Source: Owenia fusiformis (taxonomy: Eukaryota; Annelida; Polychaeta; Sabellida; Oweniidae). From it: a DNA stretch of 64,000 nt. The number at the start of each line of letters is the position of its first letter. Position 1 is the stretch's first letter. Below are positions 12,084 to 25,011 of this stretch, in pieces. The notes below the pieces were generated by a model. The model searched no databases and was not told where the DNA came from. It saw only the letters and a list, made by a program, of their open reading frames with translations. The translations under genes were made by a program, and so were the position numbers. The DNA lies in assembly GCA_903813345.2 (NCBI GenBank), contig CAIIXF020000007.1, positions 21,749,564-21,813,563 on the forward strand. Reading direction: 5' to 3'.

Positions 12084-14508
12084 GGCTCCTTCACTGAATG
12101 TAACCTCAGTCAAAGTGCATGCTATAACTGGGTTCCTAGAATATAAAGTTCCATTCAAATAATGTTTGTTTTGCCGACATGGCATCACCTCATAAATCCA
12201 AATTTATTGCTTAGTGAAGAAAAGAATTGTTAGGCCCGCATGACCATGACCGACTTTTTTCAAACCAACAACTGCATCCATAAAATTTTATACTAAAAAT
12301 TTTCTGAAAGCTTATCAATTTGTGCAAGTATTTAGCAGCTTTTATTTTCATCTGTAAACCTAAATAAAATTTACTTTATAATGCTAAGATCAACGGGCAC
12401 AGGAAATAAGTAAATAAACAAAACTTGTTTTGTAAAAGTGTTTCTAAACTATATTTATGTTGACTTAGACTATTTTTGGAGTGAATATAGAGAACATGCA
12501 CATAATTTTGATAGTTTTTATGTCGAAGCACAACAGGCGGTATCAGAAAAACGTAAAACACGCCATATGGTATATGTCATGACATTTTTGAAATGTATTT
12601 TTAGAAATTAAATAATTAAAACATATCATACAAAGATTCAGTTTGAAATAAAATCAAATACACTTACCGATAAATTCCAAGTCCTTAAAGGGTTATATGT
12701 TGACAGTCCAACGTTTTGTTTTGATATAAGGTCTAGTCTAGTCCCATTCACAAACGCCCTTTGCCAGATAAAAATCTGTAGTATGTCACCTTAACCCAGA
12801 TTTAACATTTTGCAGATAATGATCTAAATTTTGAAGGTTTTTACGATCGATTTATTATATCTTAATTAATTTAGGTTCTTAAAATTGATCGATAAAAACC
12901 GTAAAATATCAAACTGCAAATAAAAAATCTTTCATTATTCTGTAATTATGTACTAAAGTTATCAATTCACTATTTATTTTAGTTGTTATTCATAAGATAT
13001 TCTGATGAAAGAGATAAACCGTTTATTGACATCAAATTTAATTCAAGATTAATCCGCTATTCATTCCAAATAGATAAGGTCCACTTTTAATCCGAGTTAT
13101 GTGAATCAGCTATTAATCAGCTAACATTCTTCGACTGAGATTTTGTGACTTTTTCCAGACCCCCTGTATGCAGTTAGTGCCCCTCCCATCAAATGTCCAT
13201 TCATTTAACTTCTAGCTCTCCTTAATAAAAATTCAATCGTAAAATGGAAAACAAACAATTTGATTGAAAGAAAACACTGGTTGATATTTCGTTTCACAAA
13301 ATCGTGGAGAGTTTATCTGGCGAGGTTGTGTTTATTTACTAAAGATTGCCTTCTTAAGTAGTCCTACTTACAATGGAAACTATATAGCTACTTCTTTAAG
13401 AATAATCTCGATGCATATGTCCAAAAATATTTTGTGGTAGCAAAACCAATTTTGATTTCACTTTTAAGCTGTATAAACAAATCTTGGACCCCAAACTATG
13501 TTTATTTGCAAAGTTTGACCTAAAATAAGTATTAGCCTGTCGTAATTTATTTTTCTCAAGGTGAAACGACAAAAATAATTTGATACATAAGAACATTCAA
13601 CACTTAATCATCATTATAGATAAACCGTTACAAAACAACTTTTATTACGGGTGTATGTAAATATTATATTGGAGATTATCAAAGTTGTTGACTCTTGACG
13701 TAGAGCTTTTGATTTTACTTATAAAACATGTGCCTGGAGCAGGGATCAAAAAACGTTATAAAACAATTTTTAAAGAGTAGGTCACGAAAGACGTCATATT
13801 CTTGTTTGTAAGTAGGGATCTTTGAGATAATACTCGAAACAGTATACTCGTATAACAATTTCTTAATTTGATAATCGCATAATCAGCAAATACAAAATAA
13901 TTAATCGGCTTATTTATTTGAGTGTTTTATGGGAATCAACTAACTGAATTATTAGCAGGAAACTTTATGACGTGAAGACCCATGGAAGGGTATGAAATGT
14001 TGTACACTTGCATTTCTTAATATAAGCCAAATCAAAATCAATGCTTGGTTTAGGTTTTAAGCACTGAGCACAATACTTAGTTTGTAAAATGTATCACTCT
14101 TGGTCGATTGTTCGATCCTTCCTTTATAAAACGTTGTGGAGAGCTATGTGTTCGTCGGGCAAATGACAAATGACGTTTTAACACAAGCACATGGTGCTGT
14201 ACAGTAGATATTGCTAAGACGAATGCATGTTGTTTTGTTTTTATAATGTTGCTTGTTGTACCTTTCATACGCCCTAATTGTCTAACAAGCATAGTTAAAT
14301 CACCAGTCATCGCAAATTAAATTAGAACGATTTCACTCTAATTGTCAAAAGGTTACTTATCATCAACATTAAATTTTATATTATTATCCCTGAAGCAAAT
14401 TAGGAGTTGTCATAACTAAATTGTTACATTTCAGATCAGAATGATCATTTGTTAAAAGTATTAAAATTAAACTACGAGGAATAACGTCTGCATTGGACAA
14501 AATAAAAT
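12084..14508. other. Intergenic between divergent genes
   Basis: Lies between the start of kinase copy B (minus) and the start of the PAN-module gene (plus), so both promoters probably fall here. AT-rich; several ORFs of 60-77 codons show no family resemblance. No promoter element could be supported. Confidence 0.5.
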
Positions 14509-17500
14509 ATGGAATTCAAACTGATTTGTACTTTTTTATTGATTTGGATTAATGATGGCATTATAGGTAAGAATATTAATTCAGTTGTACACCGTCAAAT
14601 AAAACAGAGAAACATTTTTGTACGATGTATTGTATATTTTATATTACTTTAGAATTTGATATGGTTATTTTATTGCAATGTTATTACACAAACTTTGATC
14701 TTAGTAGCAATACACCATTGGGTTGACCTTAATAAAAACGCACAAAATTGCTAGTACTTCATGAAATCGTCGCTTGATATGTGATTTTTAAGCTTTGACA
14801 CTTTTAAGACTTTTTTACGAGATTGCCGTTTCATTCTTTTCTAATATCTTTTTGTGGCCTCTTACGAAATAAGTTGAAAGGTTAAGGTCACTTTTATTAA
14901 GATCATTTTATTTTACTCAGGTTGTAGGGTCTTGAAATTAATGTGAGATCTTTTATAATCTTTATCATTTCAATAACAAAACTGTTTTGGAAAAGAAAAT
15001 CTTGTGAACTAAATCGAGACTGATTTCCAACATATGGAACATGTAGCGAGCTATTTCTATTACCAATGCTCGTATTTAATTACTTGAAACGTTCGTTGTA
15101 ATGCTGTAATTGTGGCAGTTTAATTGGGCCTGGAGTCATATTTGTATTATAGGTATCATAATAACTTTTATTACCATCAATTTTGATTGTTTTTGCTAAT
15201 ATGTTAATTTATGAGTATTGGTGCTAGGGATATACAATATATTCAGGTTCATATTTAGATGCAACGTTTAAACTGTTAGTTTTGAATATTACTAAAATCA
15301 TATAAATCTTCTAACTTCAAGTCAATTGTGAAATCAAACCATCATCACCTTTTATAGTGAAATGGAACCATTTGACAACTCTAATTATTCCAAATTTCCC
15401 ATAGACACCTAATGGTACGTTCACACCAACGGCGCTTTGATGGCGCTTTAAAGCGGCTTGTAAAGCGGCACCAAAGCGTAACAAAGCTTGATTAAAGCGT
15501 CGGGATCGTAATAGGTCGTAGAAAAGTTCGGAGTAAAGCGGGATATTCGGCAAGAGCGCCAAAAAATGTTAAACTGTTTAAAAATTTTGGGCGCTCTGTT
15601 ACGAATTGATTGAAGCGCCGAGAGCGTATCAAAGCTTAACAAACCGTAACAAAGCTCAACAAAGCTTGACTCAAAGCGTAGGAAAGCTTAACACAGCTTG
15701 GTTCAAAGCGGGGACCCCAGTCTATTCACGGTCTGTTACCACTTGACACGCTTCGTTAAGATATCTCAAGATTTGCTACGATCTGGCATGAAGATCTGAC
15801 ACGAGGTCAGACGCTTTCATCAATATCTGACACTCTTTGTTACACTTTCCTGAGGGACTCTCAAGCTTTCCAACGAATTGAGACGCTTTAATCAAGGATT
15901 GAAACGCTTTGCTAGGCTTTGTTACGCTTGAAAGTTTTCACACGCTATATCACGCCGTGCGACAAACGTCATGTCTTCTTCAGATAGGTCATGCTCTGGT
16001 CCATCTGGAATTTCTGGATCTCGTTGTTCTGCCATCGTGTTCTCGAGTCAAAGATGCAATGGTTTTATGGATCTACTGCATCTTTATGTAGTCATTGGAT
16101 CAAAAGCGGCATGAAATCGGCGATCTCGACATTTTCCAATGCGTGACAGAGCTTAACAGAGCGTAACAATGCACAACAGAGTTTTGCAATCGTATCAGAG
16201 CCTGATTTAAAGCGTCATAATCGCATCAAAGCGTAATAATGCTTATCAAAGCTTTTCAAAGCGTGATTTTAAGCGTAACAAAGCCTGATCAAAGCGGGAT
16301 CAAAGCGTGAGGAACCTTTTAGAGCTATGTTAAGCTTTCCTACGCTTTGGATCAAGTTTTCTGAGCTTTGTTACGGTTTGTTAAGCTTTGATACGCTCTC
16401 GGCGCTTAATCGATTCGTAACAGAGCGCCCAAAATGTTTTAAGAGTTTAAAATTTTTTGGCGCTCTTGCCGAATATCCCGTTTTACTCTGAGCTTTTCTA
16501 CGACCTATTACGACCCCGACGCTTTAATCAAACTTTGTTACGCTTTGGTGCCGCTTTACAAGCCGCTTTAAAGCGCCATCAAAGCGCCGTTGGTATGAAG
16601 AAAAATGACAAAAATGACGGCGCTTTGCTCGCCGATTTAAAGCGTGGCATTCGCCGTTGGTGTGAACGTACCTTAACCAAAACGTTTACTTTCCACATAC
16701 TATATTCTGCTGGTGTAATGTGTATATTACAGGATGTCCCGAGATAAAGACATACATTAATTCAAAGCAGCCTGGTGGTGTTGCCTTCAAACAATCTGCA
16801 TTCACCCAACTGAAATGCCAACAACTCTGTTTGGATTACGGCCCTTGTCAGGCCGCTGATTTCCACAAACAAACTAAAGAATGTCTCCTCCATATAGGAA
16901 CAACTGCAACCAGCCAAGAAAGCAATACTTGCTGCACACATTATAAGAAAATACCATGTAAAACAACTACGCCCCTTGTAACCCCAGACTGGAGCGCCAT
17001 TGGGTCCCAACATAGAATGAGAACTCATAGTATGCTTGATACTATATCAAGAATAAATGCTGATATTTCAGACGTTCAATTCATGAATCAAAGTTCTACA
17101 GAACCTGCTGTGTCTGACACTACAGTACAATATAATTTGACTCCTATGAGAACGACTGTTTCGAAAAGTCAAAGTGTTTTTGAAGAGGAGGTCACAACTG
17201 AGGCCATGACCATGCAATCGTCCCCGGCTACACCATTTCACACTACACATCCAGATAGGAGAACAACGCCGTTATCACCCATGGATAAGGATGAAGTAAA
17301 AATTACAGCAGATAGTGATAAAATTCAAGATAGTGAAAAAGTTCGGTTGAAGTTTGAAGAATCTGATGAAGATGTAATGCTATCAAGTGAAGATGATAAT
17401 GATGAATTAGATGGATTTCAAAATGGGCCTGAAGTTACTGATGTGAGCAAAGAAGGAACAATGGGGGAAAACTTAGAGGAAAGTCAAGGTAATACTACAA

Positions 17501-20500
17501 ATGACGGACTGGACAATGAGGAAGATCTAAAAGACGAGTCAGATGAAGAAACATTATCAGAAGAAGATGTCGAAGGAGAGAATACTAATTCAAATACAAG
17601 TGCTGGTGAGAATGAGGATGACTTTACATTTGATAAAGATATAGATGCAGATGACGCTGGTAATGTTGAAAAGGAGACTGGCTTAAAGATCACTACAGAT
17701 TTAGGTACCAGTACGTTTAAAAGTGAAGATGACATGTCATTTGATACAGCTATAGATGTGGACAACACCGGTGATATGTCCAAAGAAGCTAACACGGATG
17801 ACATCAAAATACCAAAAGAGAACGATGTAGCTATACCAAACATGGTACACTGCTATACAATGATTCAAAATGCTTCACAGCAGGGTGGTGATATATATGA
17901 AGGACACAATGAGGATGACTGTCTTGAGTTGTGCACAGATTCAGTAAACTGTGTCGCAGTTGATTTTAATAGACATTTTAATTCATGTTGGATTCATTCT
18001 TACACTAATGAAACTTCCCACGAAAAAGACGAACCTTGTTGCAATCATTTTAAGAAAGACAGCTGTGGCGACGATTCATGGTATAACCTTAATGATACAG
18101 AGAGTTACAAAATTGACTACATATCGAATAACAACACTGCAGATCCTGAAATGCACATTGAAGGTGAGACTTGTTGCTTCGTGTATCGTATTTTATCCTA
18201 TTCATTTCAATTCACAAATCGCACTTTATCGTATGATCTGTAAAATGAAGCCCTCTAATTGATCAGTTTTAGCAATACGGAAAATATTGGCACGGAGGAG
18301 ACAATCTCAGTAGCAATACAGAGAATAAAGAATATTTCCCAGGGAGTATCTCCAAAGTAAAAACGATAAAAATGTTATAGAATGATTTGAAGTGCAATAC
18401 AGGATATATTACATGCTCTCGATATTCTGTATTGTTCGTCTCGTGCCAATACAGAATTTCTCGAGCAGAATATACCCTGTATTGCACTTCCAATCATTCA
18501 ATAACTTATAGGCAAATATCTTAATTGCATTTAAATACCTATTTTCTCACATGAGTATGAGTTGTTATATCATTGTTGCAGTTGGATGTCTCCGTATCTA
18601 CCTAAACTCCAGTAAGATGGGTGGCGTCACTTATTCTGATCAGACGGCAGAGTCTTGTCAGGAGTTGTGCTTCAAGGGGGGTAACTGTGCCTCTGTAGAC
18701 TATGATCACGTGCACAAGTCATGCTGGATGCATCTAGAGGGAGAAGAAAAGAAATTACAGCGCAATCAATCGTGTTGTACTCATTATGAAAAGGATGTGT
18801 GCAACGGTTGGTCATTTTGTATTTGTAAAGATTTACAGATGGTAAATAGATTCCGAAAATGTTCCTGTTAGAAAAGTTAATGTTGAGCGATGATAAGTAA
18901 TTTTTACTAATTACTGCCCAAACTGAACTCTTTTCACATTTTCCAGTTGGAAGATTTTCAAAACAATATGACATTGTAATCATAATAACTTCATAAGCAT
19001 GACATAATGTAATAAAACCTTAAAGAACTAAAACCTTTACATATACATGATGTTGTCTGATGATGTTGCAGTTGATTTTCTTCTGAAGAATACCACAGAT
19101 AACTGTAGCGACAGTCTGACATTGTTCAAGCTTACACACGGTGTCAACCAACTTGGAGGTCGACTTGAAAAGGGTAAGTAAACATTGATTTGGAGCACGT
19201 TTCCAAATTGGCTGACCATCCTCCTATCACAGAGCTTCAAGATCCAGAATGTCTTCTTTCTATATTACCCGCTGGGGGAAAGAAGGAGGTACAGATTCTG
19301 GATACCCGTTTAGGAAGATGCTTGCTGACAGGAATTGTCTCTTTTCACATATAAAACGCATTATCAGAGCGCTGTTGACTATTTTGCCTGCATTTGATAT
19401 GTAGATTCTATTTCTAAATGCAGAATGTTACTAGATATAGTTGTCTGACTTGGCATAATTATATAGCATGTTTTGTCATGTTAGAAAGGCGTTTGTTGCA
19501 CGCCATCTTTTACATTTTTGTGATATTCATTTATTTGTTTTCTTTGTGTCGACTCCTATGTTTCTAATCAGTGTTTACCGTCAAGAAGTCATTACCATAA
19601 TCTCTTTTTTTGTGCATTTCTGGAGATGGATTTGTTGATAGAGAGGTTACACACATTTGATTTGGGAGAACGTGAACCTAAATTGTGCTATTTTTCACGG
19701 TTTCACGTACACATTCTTCAAAAAGTGCTCTCCCGAATTCTCTAATATTCAATAGATACGGAAATTGGCGCCCCAAACCCAAATTAACAAGAAATATGCG
19801 CCTAACTTGCTCGTGTCATTGTAAGTTCAAATTGGTCCTTTTATTCAACTGGGACGTAAGACCAGTTATTTGATAATTCACCTATAATTTAGATTTTGAG
19901 AAAAAGTTAAAGCAAATACAGTTTGTCGTTCACGAAAGGTATTCATTTTTGGTCGATTGGTTTAGCAACGAATGTTGTTACCTGTATAGATTGTAAGAGT
20001 GTCCAAACTGTAGGTTTAGGAATGGAAAATGTAATTTATACTGAAATCAACGGCGATAAGACTTTGTCGAAAAATATCTTCATTAAAATTGCGTTTTCAT
20101 CTCAAAAAACGTACGCATCTCATGATCTGATGAAAGATAATCTATATTTTACACTGAATCCTCTTAGGTACATACACAGAAGAGACGTGCAGGGATTTAT
20201 GTTTTGAAGATGAGGAATGTAAGGGTGTAGACTACAGTAACTGGGATAGCACATGTTGGACACATAACCACATGAATCCAGAGATGCTAAAGAAGAGCCC
20301 GTGTTGTGAACACTATGAGAAGATGAAGGTTTGCCAAGGTGAGCACAGAATGCGAGTGATGAAAGAATGGCTAGGGGAACTAGAAAGGAAGATGATGTGA
20401 GAGAAAAATAGAGAATATTGTTCAATTAGAAGACACGGTTCAAGTATAATATATAGATAAGCTCTTGCTATGCGAACTACAAGAACATGATTGTTTACCG

Positions 20501-22710
20501 GGGTTTACATCGCAAGTGGTAATAAAAGAGAGGTGAGAAAAATTGAGAGATGGGAAGGGGAAGTTCCATCCCGAGTGTATTAAATATATGATGATTCTCA
20601 AGGTGTAAATAGTGTGAGTTTGTAATGCTGGAGGGACTACTCGAAGCCCGGATGCAAATAAATGCATCGTGTGTTCACGTCTATTTGTCAGTCATTATAT
20701 CTTTGAAATGAATCATAATTGACTTCTTTCTAGGCGAATGTTACTTTAAAACGAAATCCCATAAGAAGATTGGAGGTGACGTCTACAGAGTCCTCGATGA
20801 AGCAGGCTGTAAGTCGTTGTGCTCAGGCAACCAAAACTGCACTGGATATACGTTTGAGAAGGCAGGCGCCTTATGTACAATTCATGACTCATCAGGGCAA
20901 GCGGACCAACTCGTACACGACGATTGCTGTGACTTTTTCAATCGGACTCAATGTTTTCGTAAGTCATTCAATGTTAGTAATATCATAAAAGCCATGCTCC
21001 AATTTGTCTAGGGGAGATTTATTTGTAACTGACAGCTGTGTTGCATCAAGTGTCTCTCCTCTTTGTTATCGACATTGTTCTCAATACCATTCTGTGTATG
21101 TGCAGAATGTAAGTAAGTTAAAAGGTAATTTGAGTTTTAATCGTGGCATTCTGTTTTAAGCTTACGCCCATGGTGATATATTGACGGACCCAACCGTTCC
21201 CCCAACTGGGAGTACAACTACAGAAATCGTAATGCCAGTCTTTCCGGGTATGTATTATTTGAATGAGAGCATACGACGTTTCGCCTTTTCAGTCAGAGTT
21301 TTATAGTAAACCCTTACTGAACAAACACTTAGTTTCAATTTGTGCTTTTTAAACCTTCATCTAATTTGGCAAATTTAAACTTCGACTAAAAAACAAAACC
21401 GTGACACAATTCCATGTGAGTTAAAAGTAGAACAGGACTTTAATAGAAAATATATGTTATATCTGTTTCTTGCTTCTGATATGATTTACACATTAGTACA
21501 GATCGACATTTTATTATGTTATCTTTTAGATTTCTCAATTCCACCTCCAAACCCCGATGCGGAGGAAACACCCGATGAAAATAAAGGTATTTGCTACTTT
21601 ACTTCCATTTATTTGTTGTTAGACTGTTGAGGAAGTGCTAAGTTGTCCGAAAAACTACACCAGGTGATAGTGCTCAATTATTTATGTTGCGAATATGACA
21701 TGATATATTTTTGAACATACTTATGAGGGTGATAGTGTCCTCGATGGTGAGGGTTCAGGCTCTAAAATAGTGATTATGAAGTGTGTTATAATTTACATAA
21801 ACAATATCTACTTAATGTATGTTGGATACAGGTGGGTTTAAACTGTCAACGACATCCATCATCGTGATAGCCGTATGTGCGGGCGTCCTGGTCCTCACCT
21901 TCGTCATTCTTATCGTCATCGCTTGCGTCAAGAGGAGCAAAAGACGGGAAAGGAGCGGCCTCGTCATTTCCAAATCTAGTCCGCGAAACCCAAATGTCTG
22001 GATGAGGGATTATTCAAACAACGGTAATATTTAACTTATTATAAATCCACCTTTTACTTGGCTGAAAGAAAGAAAGAAACAAACACATAAACAAACCAAA
22101 AACAAACAAGCATATGTTATACCTTGTTAAAACGGTTTGTGGTTGACAGTAAGTGCTCCTAAAAACTGTATTAAATGATTGTTTACAAAAAAATGAATCG
22201 CGCCATCTCATTTTAGGTTTCCGTAACCCTGTATACTCTGTCAATGAGGGTGAGGTTGTTCTAGAACCCCTACCAAAGACACCACATCGTCTACCAAGAG
22301 CACACACTTCTAGCCGTCCACATAGCAGAACTAGCATACCACGTGGGTATCATACAGATATAGATCACAACCAACGCAGAGCATACAGTCCTGGACCCCA
22401 CTCAGTTAGGAGTAACACCCGTCTTATTCCTGACGACGGTAGTAGTTTCCCTGATGGCCATTCCTCAATAGCGCCATCTCTGCATAATTACGGGACAATG
22501 CAAAGTCACATTACATATGATGATGGATACCATCAATGGACAGAACCAACTTCTGTACACCTTCCCCGTACCCAAAGTGCGCCATCTATAAATGAAGGAG
22601 TTGTGTATGGTCCCAACGAAGAGGAGGTCGTTTTTGACAGAAGGGGAGTAGTATATGATAGACGACCACAACACGAACATAGACATTACAATGGTGTTTA
22701 TCCTTATTAG
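14509..22710 (+). CDS. Single-pass membrane protein with five PAN/apple-like modules (1013 aa)
   Basis: Exons: 14509-14566, 16733-18163, 18582-18806, 19072-19173, 20168-20338, 20734-20958, 21161-21247, 21530-21586, 21832-22023, 22217-22710; 3042 bases in frame, every intron phase 1. Exon 1 encodes a signal peptide (MEFKLICTFLLIWINDG). Cys-rich modules lie at residues about 20-95, 390-464, 497-571, 572-662 (split over two exons) and 663-737. Each shows a pattern like CxxLC, C, CWxH, CC and final C, often ending CCxHYxK. This resembles PAN/apple folds, which bind proteins or carbohydrates, but is not a textbook match. Residues about 96-389 are a Ser/Thr-rich then strongly acidic stalk. A Pro/Thr-rich neck (738-785) precedes one membrane helix (about 792-815) and a basic juxtamembrane stretch. 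The roughly 190-residue tail is Arg/His/Tyr-rich and contains NPVYSVNEGE. A surface receptor or adhesion protein is likely; the ligand is unknown. Confidence 0.85.
15414..16672. mobile_element. 1.26-kb element with long inverted arms, AAAGCGT-rich
   Basis: Lies in intron 1 of the PAN-module gene. It starts ggtacgttcacaccaacggc and ends gccgttggtgtgaacgtacc. The inverted arms extend over 200 bases or more, so mirrored ORFs (MALLPNIP...) appear on opposite strands in the two arms. The interior is built from degenerate words such as caaagcgtaacaaagc. GC content is much higher than the surroundings. No transposase. The right terminus is present twice (about 16590 and 16672), suggesting an internal end duplication. 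Confidence 0.85.
18374..18508. mobile_element. Small palindromic element, copy 1
   Basis: Intron 2 of the PAN-module gene. The sequence gttatagaatgatttgaagt at the left is answered by the reverse complement at the right, with a central ctcgatattctgtattg against caatacagaatttctcgag. About 135 bases and a strong hairpin. A second copy is nested at 23994-24099. Confidence 0.75.
19197..19335. repeat. Dispersed repeat, diverged copy 1
   Basis: Intron 4 of the PAN-module gene. Words such as ccatcctcctatcacagagc and gaggtacagattctg recur in modified form at 42448-42715. The element type is not recognised. Confidence 0.4.
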
Positions 22711-22776
22711 TTAAGATAACATTTGAATGTATTATTAGATGTATTATAAATTATATGTATGTGTTTGGTATGTATG

Positions 22777-22782
22777 AATAAA
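22777..22782 (+). other. Poly(A) signal AATAAA for the PAN-module gene
   Basis: AATAAA about 65 bases after the stop codon at 22710. Confidence 0.7.
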
Positions 22783-23890
22783 AACTTTTAAATGTATAGA
22801 CTTTTGTAAAGTTTAATTACAGATATGTAAACAAAAGGATGCTCAGGGGGAAAACACAAAGTATACTAAAAATTGAAAAGGAAACGCCATTAAGGGTTAC
22901 GATACGCTTCCAATATAAAAACAATTCGGTGGCTCCATTTGAGTCTACTGGATCAGTCTATTTTTATCTATGATATTCATACTTTATTGAAATCGTCTTG
23001 AAGATAAAATAATTTGTTTACAATGGGCATGTAGATCAGTCAATATGATTCCTTGTACTAATAGTCGATTTGTCACTCCTATGCATCCTAAAGGGAACCT
23101 ATTAATTGTTAAAACACGATGTTTTTTGGTTAATTTATGACGATAAGGCTTTCCTGAAGAGATTTAGCTGGGTTGGACAAAAAGTTGGTTTGGGGAAAAA
23201 ATAATATAGGCTAATTAGCGAGGTCATCATTGAAATATTGATTGTTTTCAATATCTTGAAATGTAAAAATGATAGCAGCATAATTAGTTTGTCTAAACTG
23301 AATGTGATGTTGTTAAAATGTCAAGAATAACTTATAAGATGAAGTGCATAATTGCAACTTAGTATATTTTATGATTGAAATATCGCATTTATTCAGATAT
23401 CAAGCTTGTAAGCTTTTGTTCAATGAATATTACTGACTAATTAACTAAATTAAGTTTTTTTTATTGATTTAATTTGGTTGCCAAAAATAACTAATTTCGG
23501 GGAAAATTATATATGCAAATAAGGGTAGCCATTTAAAAAGTAATAATGATAGCATCACAATTGTTGTTTTTACAAATTCAAAGGTTCAGAAAATGACACA
23601 TCGACTATAATCCAAACTGCCTTGTTTAATTTACACTCCTGTCGTAACCCTTTGAGGACTGTCAACAATAAATGATATGAAACTCCAACGATCCTATTGA
23701 ATGATTATAAAAAGAAAAACTGAATTGAGAATTAAAAGCAATATTTACAGAGAAATCAATGGGAATTATACACAAGAATGGCAATTTATAATGTTGCAAT
23801 TTGCTAAATTCTTATATGAGCTCCAAATTATTGATCAAAGCATACAAAAAAGCATTTTTCGAAGAGCAATGACAAAAGGGAATAGACAAG
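22783..23890. other. Intergenic, nothing recognised
   Basis: AT-rich sequence downstream of the PAN-module gene. An ORF of 66 codons at 23701 has biased Ile/Lys/Arg composition typical of chance ORFs in AT-rich DNA. Confidence 0.5.
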
Positions 23891-24461
23891 ATGCGAGTTG
23901 AAATAACCTTGAACTACGTCATTAGAAATTCAAAATTCAGTCAAAGTGATATCATATTTGCAATCTACATGTACAATTACATCTAAAATGTGTGTCTCGA
24001 TATTCTGTATTGGCACTCGAATTCGTCTCATCCATATACAGAATTTCTCGAGCAGAATATATCCTGTATTGCACTCCAAATCATTCATTAACTTATAATC
24101 TTGACATTGAGGTGCACAACCGCACTTTTGAGCATACACGTTTTTATATCCTTAGCAGGAGACGGGTTCACGAAAAATATCGATCATAGTATGGATATGT
24201 ATTCACATAGAATTACGTCGATGCAGAATGATGCTAAAACACAAACCGACTACTAAATTCCAATTGTTATTTCACAGAAGGTAAAAATGCACACCGCCTT
24301 ATCTTTTGTACGGGTCATCGAATTGACCGCCATATTTGAAATGAAAATATCACGAAATAAAGCTCTGCGCATGTCAAAACATATCTACTGAATACCCTGA
24401 CATGTTATTGGGCCCGAATTAGCCACCTGGTGATGAAACTGGTAACTACCTACTCGCAATC
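23891..24461. mobile_element. GATGCGAGTAGG-ended element, copy 2, reverse, with nested insert
   Basis: Starts gatgcgagttgaaataacct and ends actacctactcgcaatc. Both flanks align in reverse orientation with copy 1 (7516-7936): cagtcaaagtgatatcatat near 23940 matches that element's other end, and ccacctggtgatgaaactgg near 24425 matches the start of copy 1. The copy is about 150 bases longer than copy 1. The palindromic element at 23994-24099 accounts for most of the difference. Confidence 0.75.
23994..24099. mobile_element. Small palindromic element, copy 2 (nested)
   Basis: Shares ctcgatattctgtattg, cagaatttctcgagcagaat and the right end aaatcattcattaacttat with the copy at 18374-18508. It sits inside the GATGCGAGTAGG-ended element and its left end appears shortened. 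Confidence 0.7.
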
Positions 24462-25011
24462 GGACACAATGATTATTAAGGGTATTCTCTGGAGGTTAAA
24501 AATAAACAGCATTAATGCTTTCTCAAATATAGTTTTCTGAGATTTTAAAGGGAAACAAAGGATATTCAAATTTGAAAACAATACGTAAATATAGTATTTC
24601 TAATATAAGAGGCCAATGAATGTCCATATTGCACACAAAAAACTGGACGTGGCATTTCCTCTTTGGATCTTATGAGTTCACCCCAAAACACACGCTGAAG
24701 CATCTAACCTTTTCTTAAACTTGCAGAAACAGTTATAGTATTATTCAACATTTTGAAAAGAAAAATTGGGGTTGATTTTCATCATTATCAACTTTGTCCA
24801 GCGGACATCTTAAAATGAACTATTCCACTTTCCTTGGTAATGAGACATAATTAAGTAATTAATAATGTATCATAAAAGTATTATAACTTTATCGTTAATT
24901 AATTTTAAGGCCCCTTGATGTTTAACAACCTTAATTCAAATTTCATACACAAAAAAGTACATACGACATTCTCTCTCGTCTCTCGAATGTTATTGGAAAG
25001 AATCATTAAAG
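24462..25011. other. Intergenic, nothing recognised
   Basis: AT-rich sequence between two mobile elements; no gene or site supported. Confidence 0.5.

Noticed and set aside
15317-15562. ORF beginning MALLPNIPLYSELFYDLL, with a twin at 16457 on the other strand
   Set aside because: Both are translations of the two inverted arms of the 15414-16672 element; no domain, and mirrored reading is a by-product of the inverted repeat.
17484-17843. 119-codon Ser-rich ORF on the minus strand
   Set aside because: Antisense shadow of the acidic stalk in the PAN-module gene.
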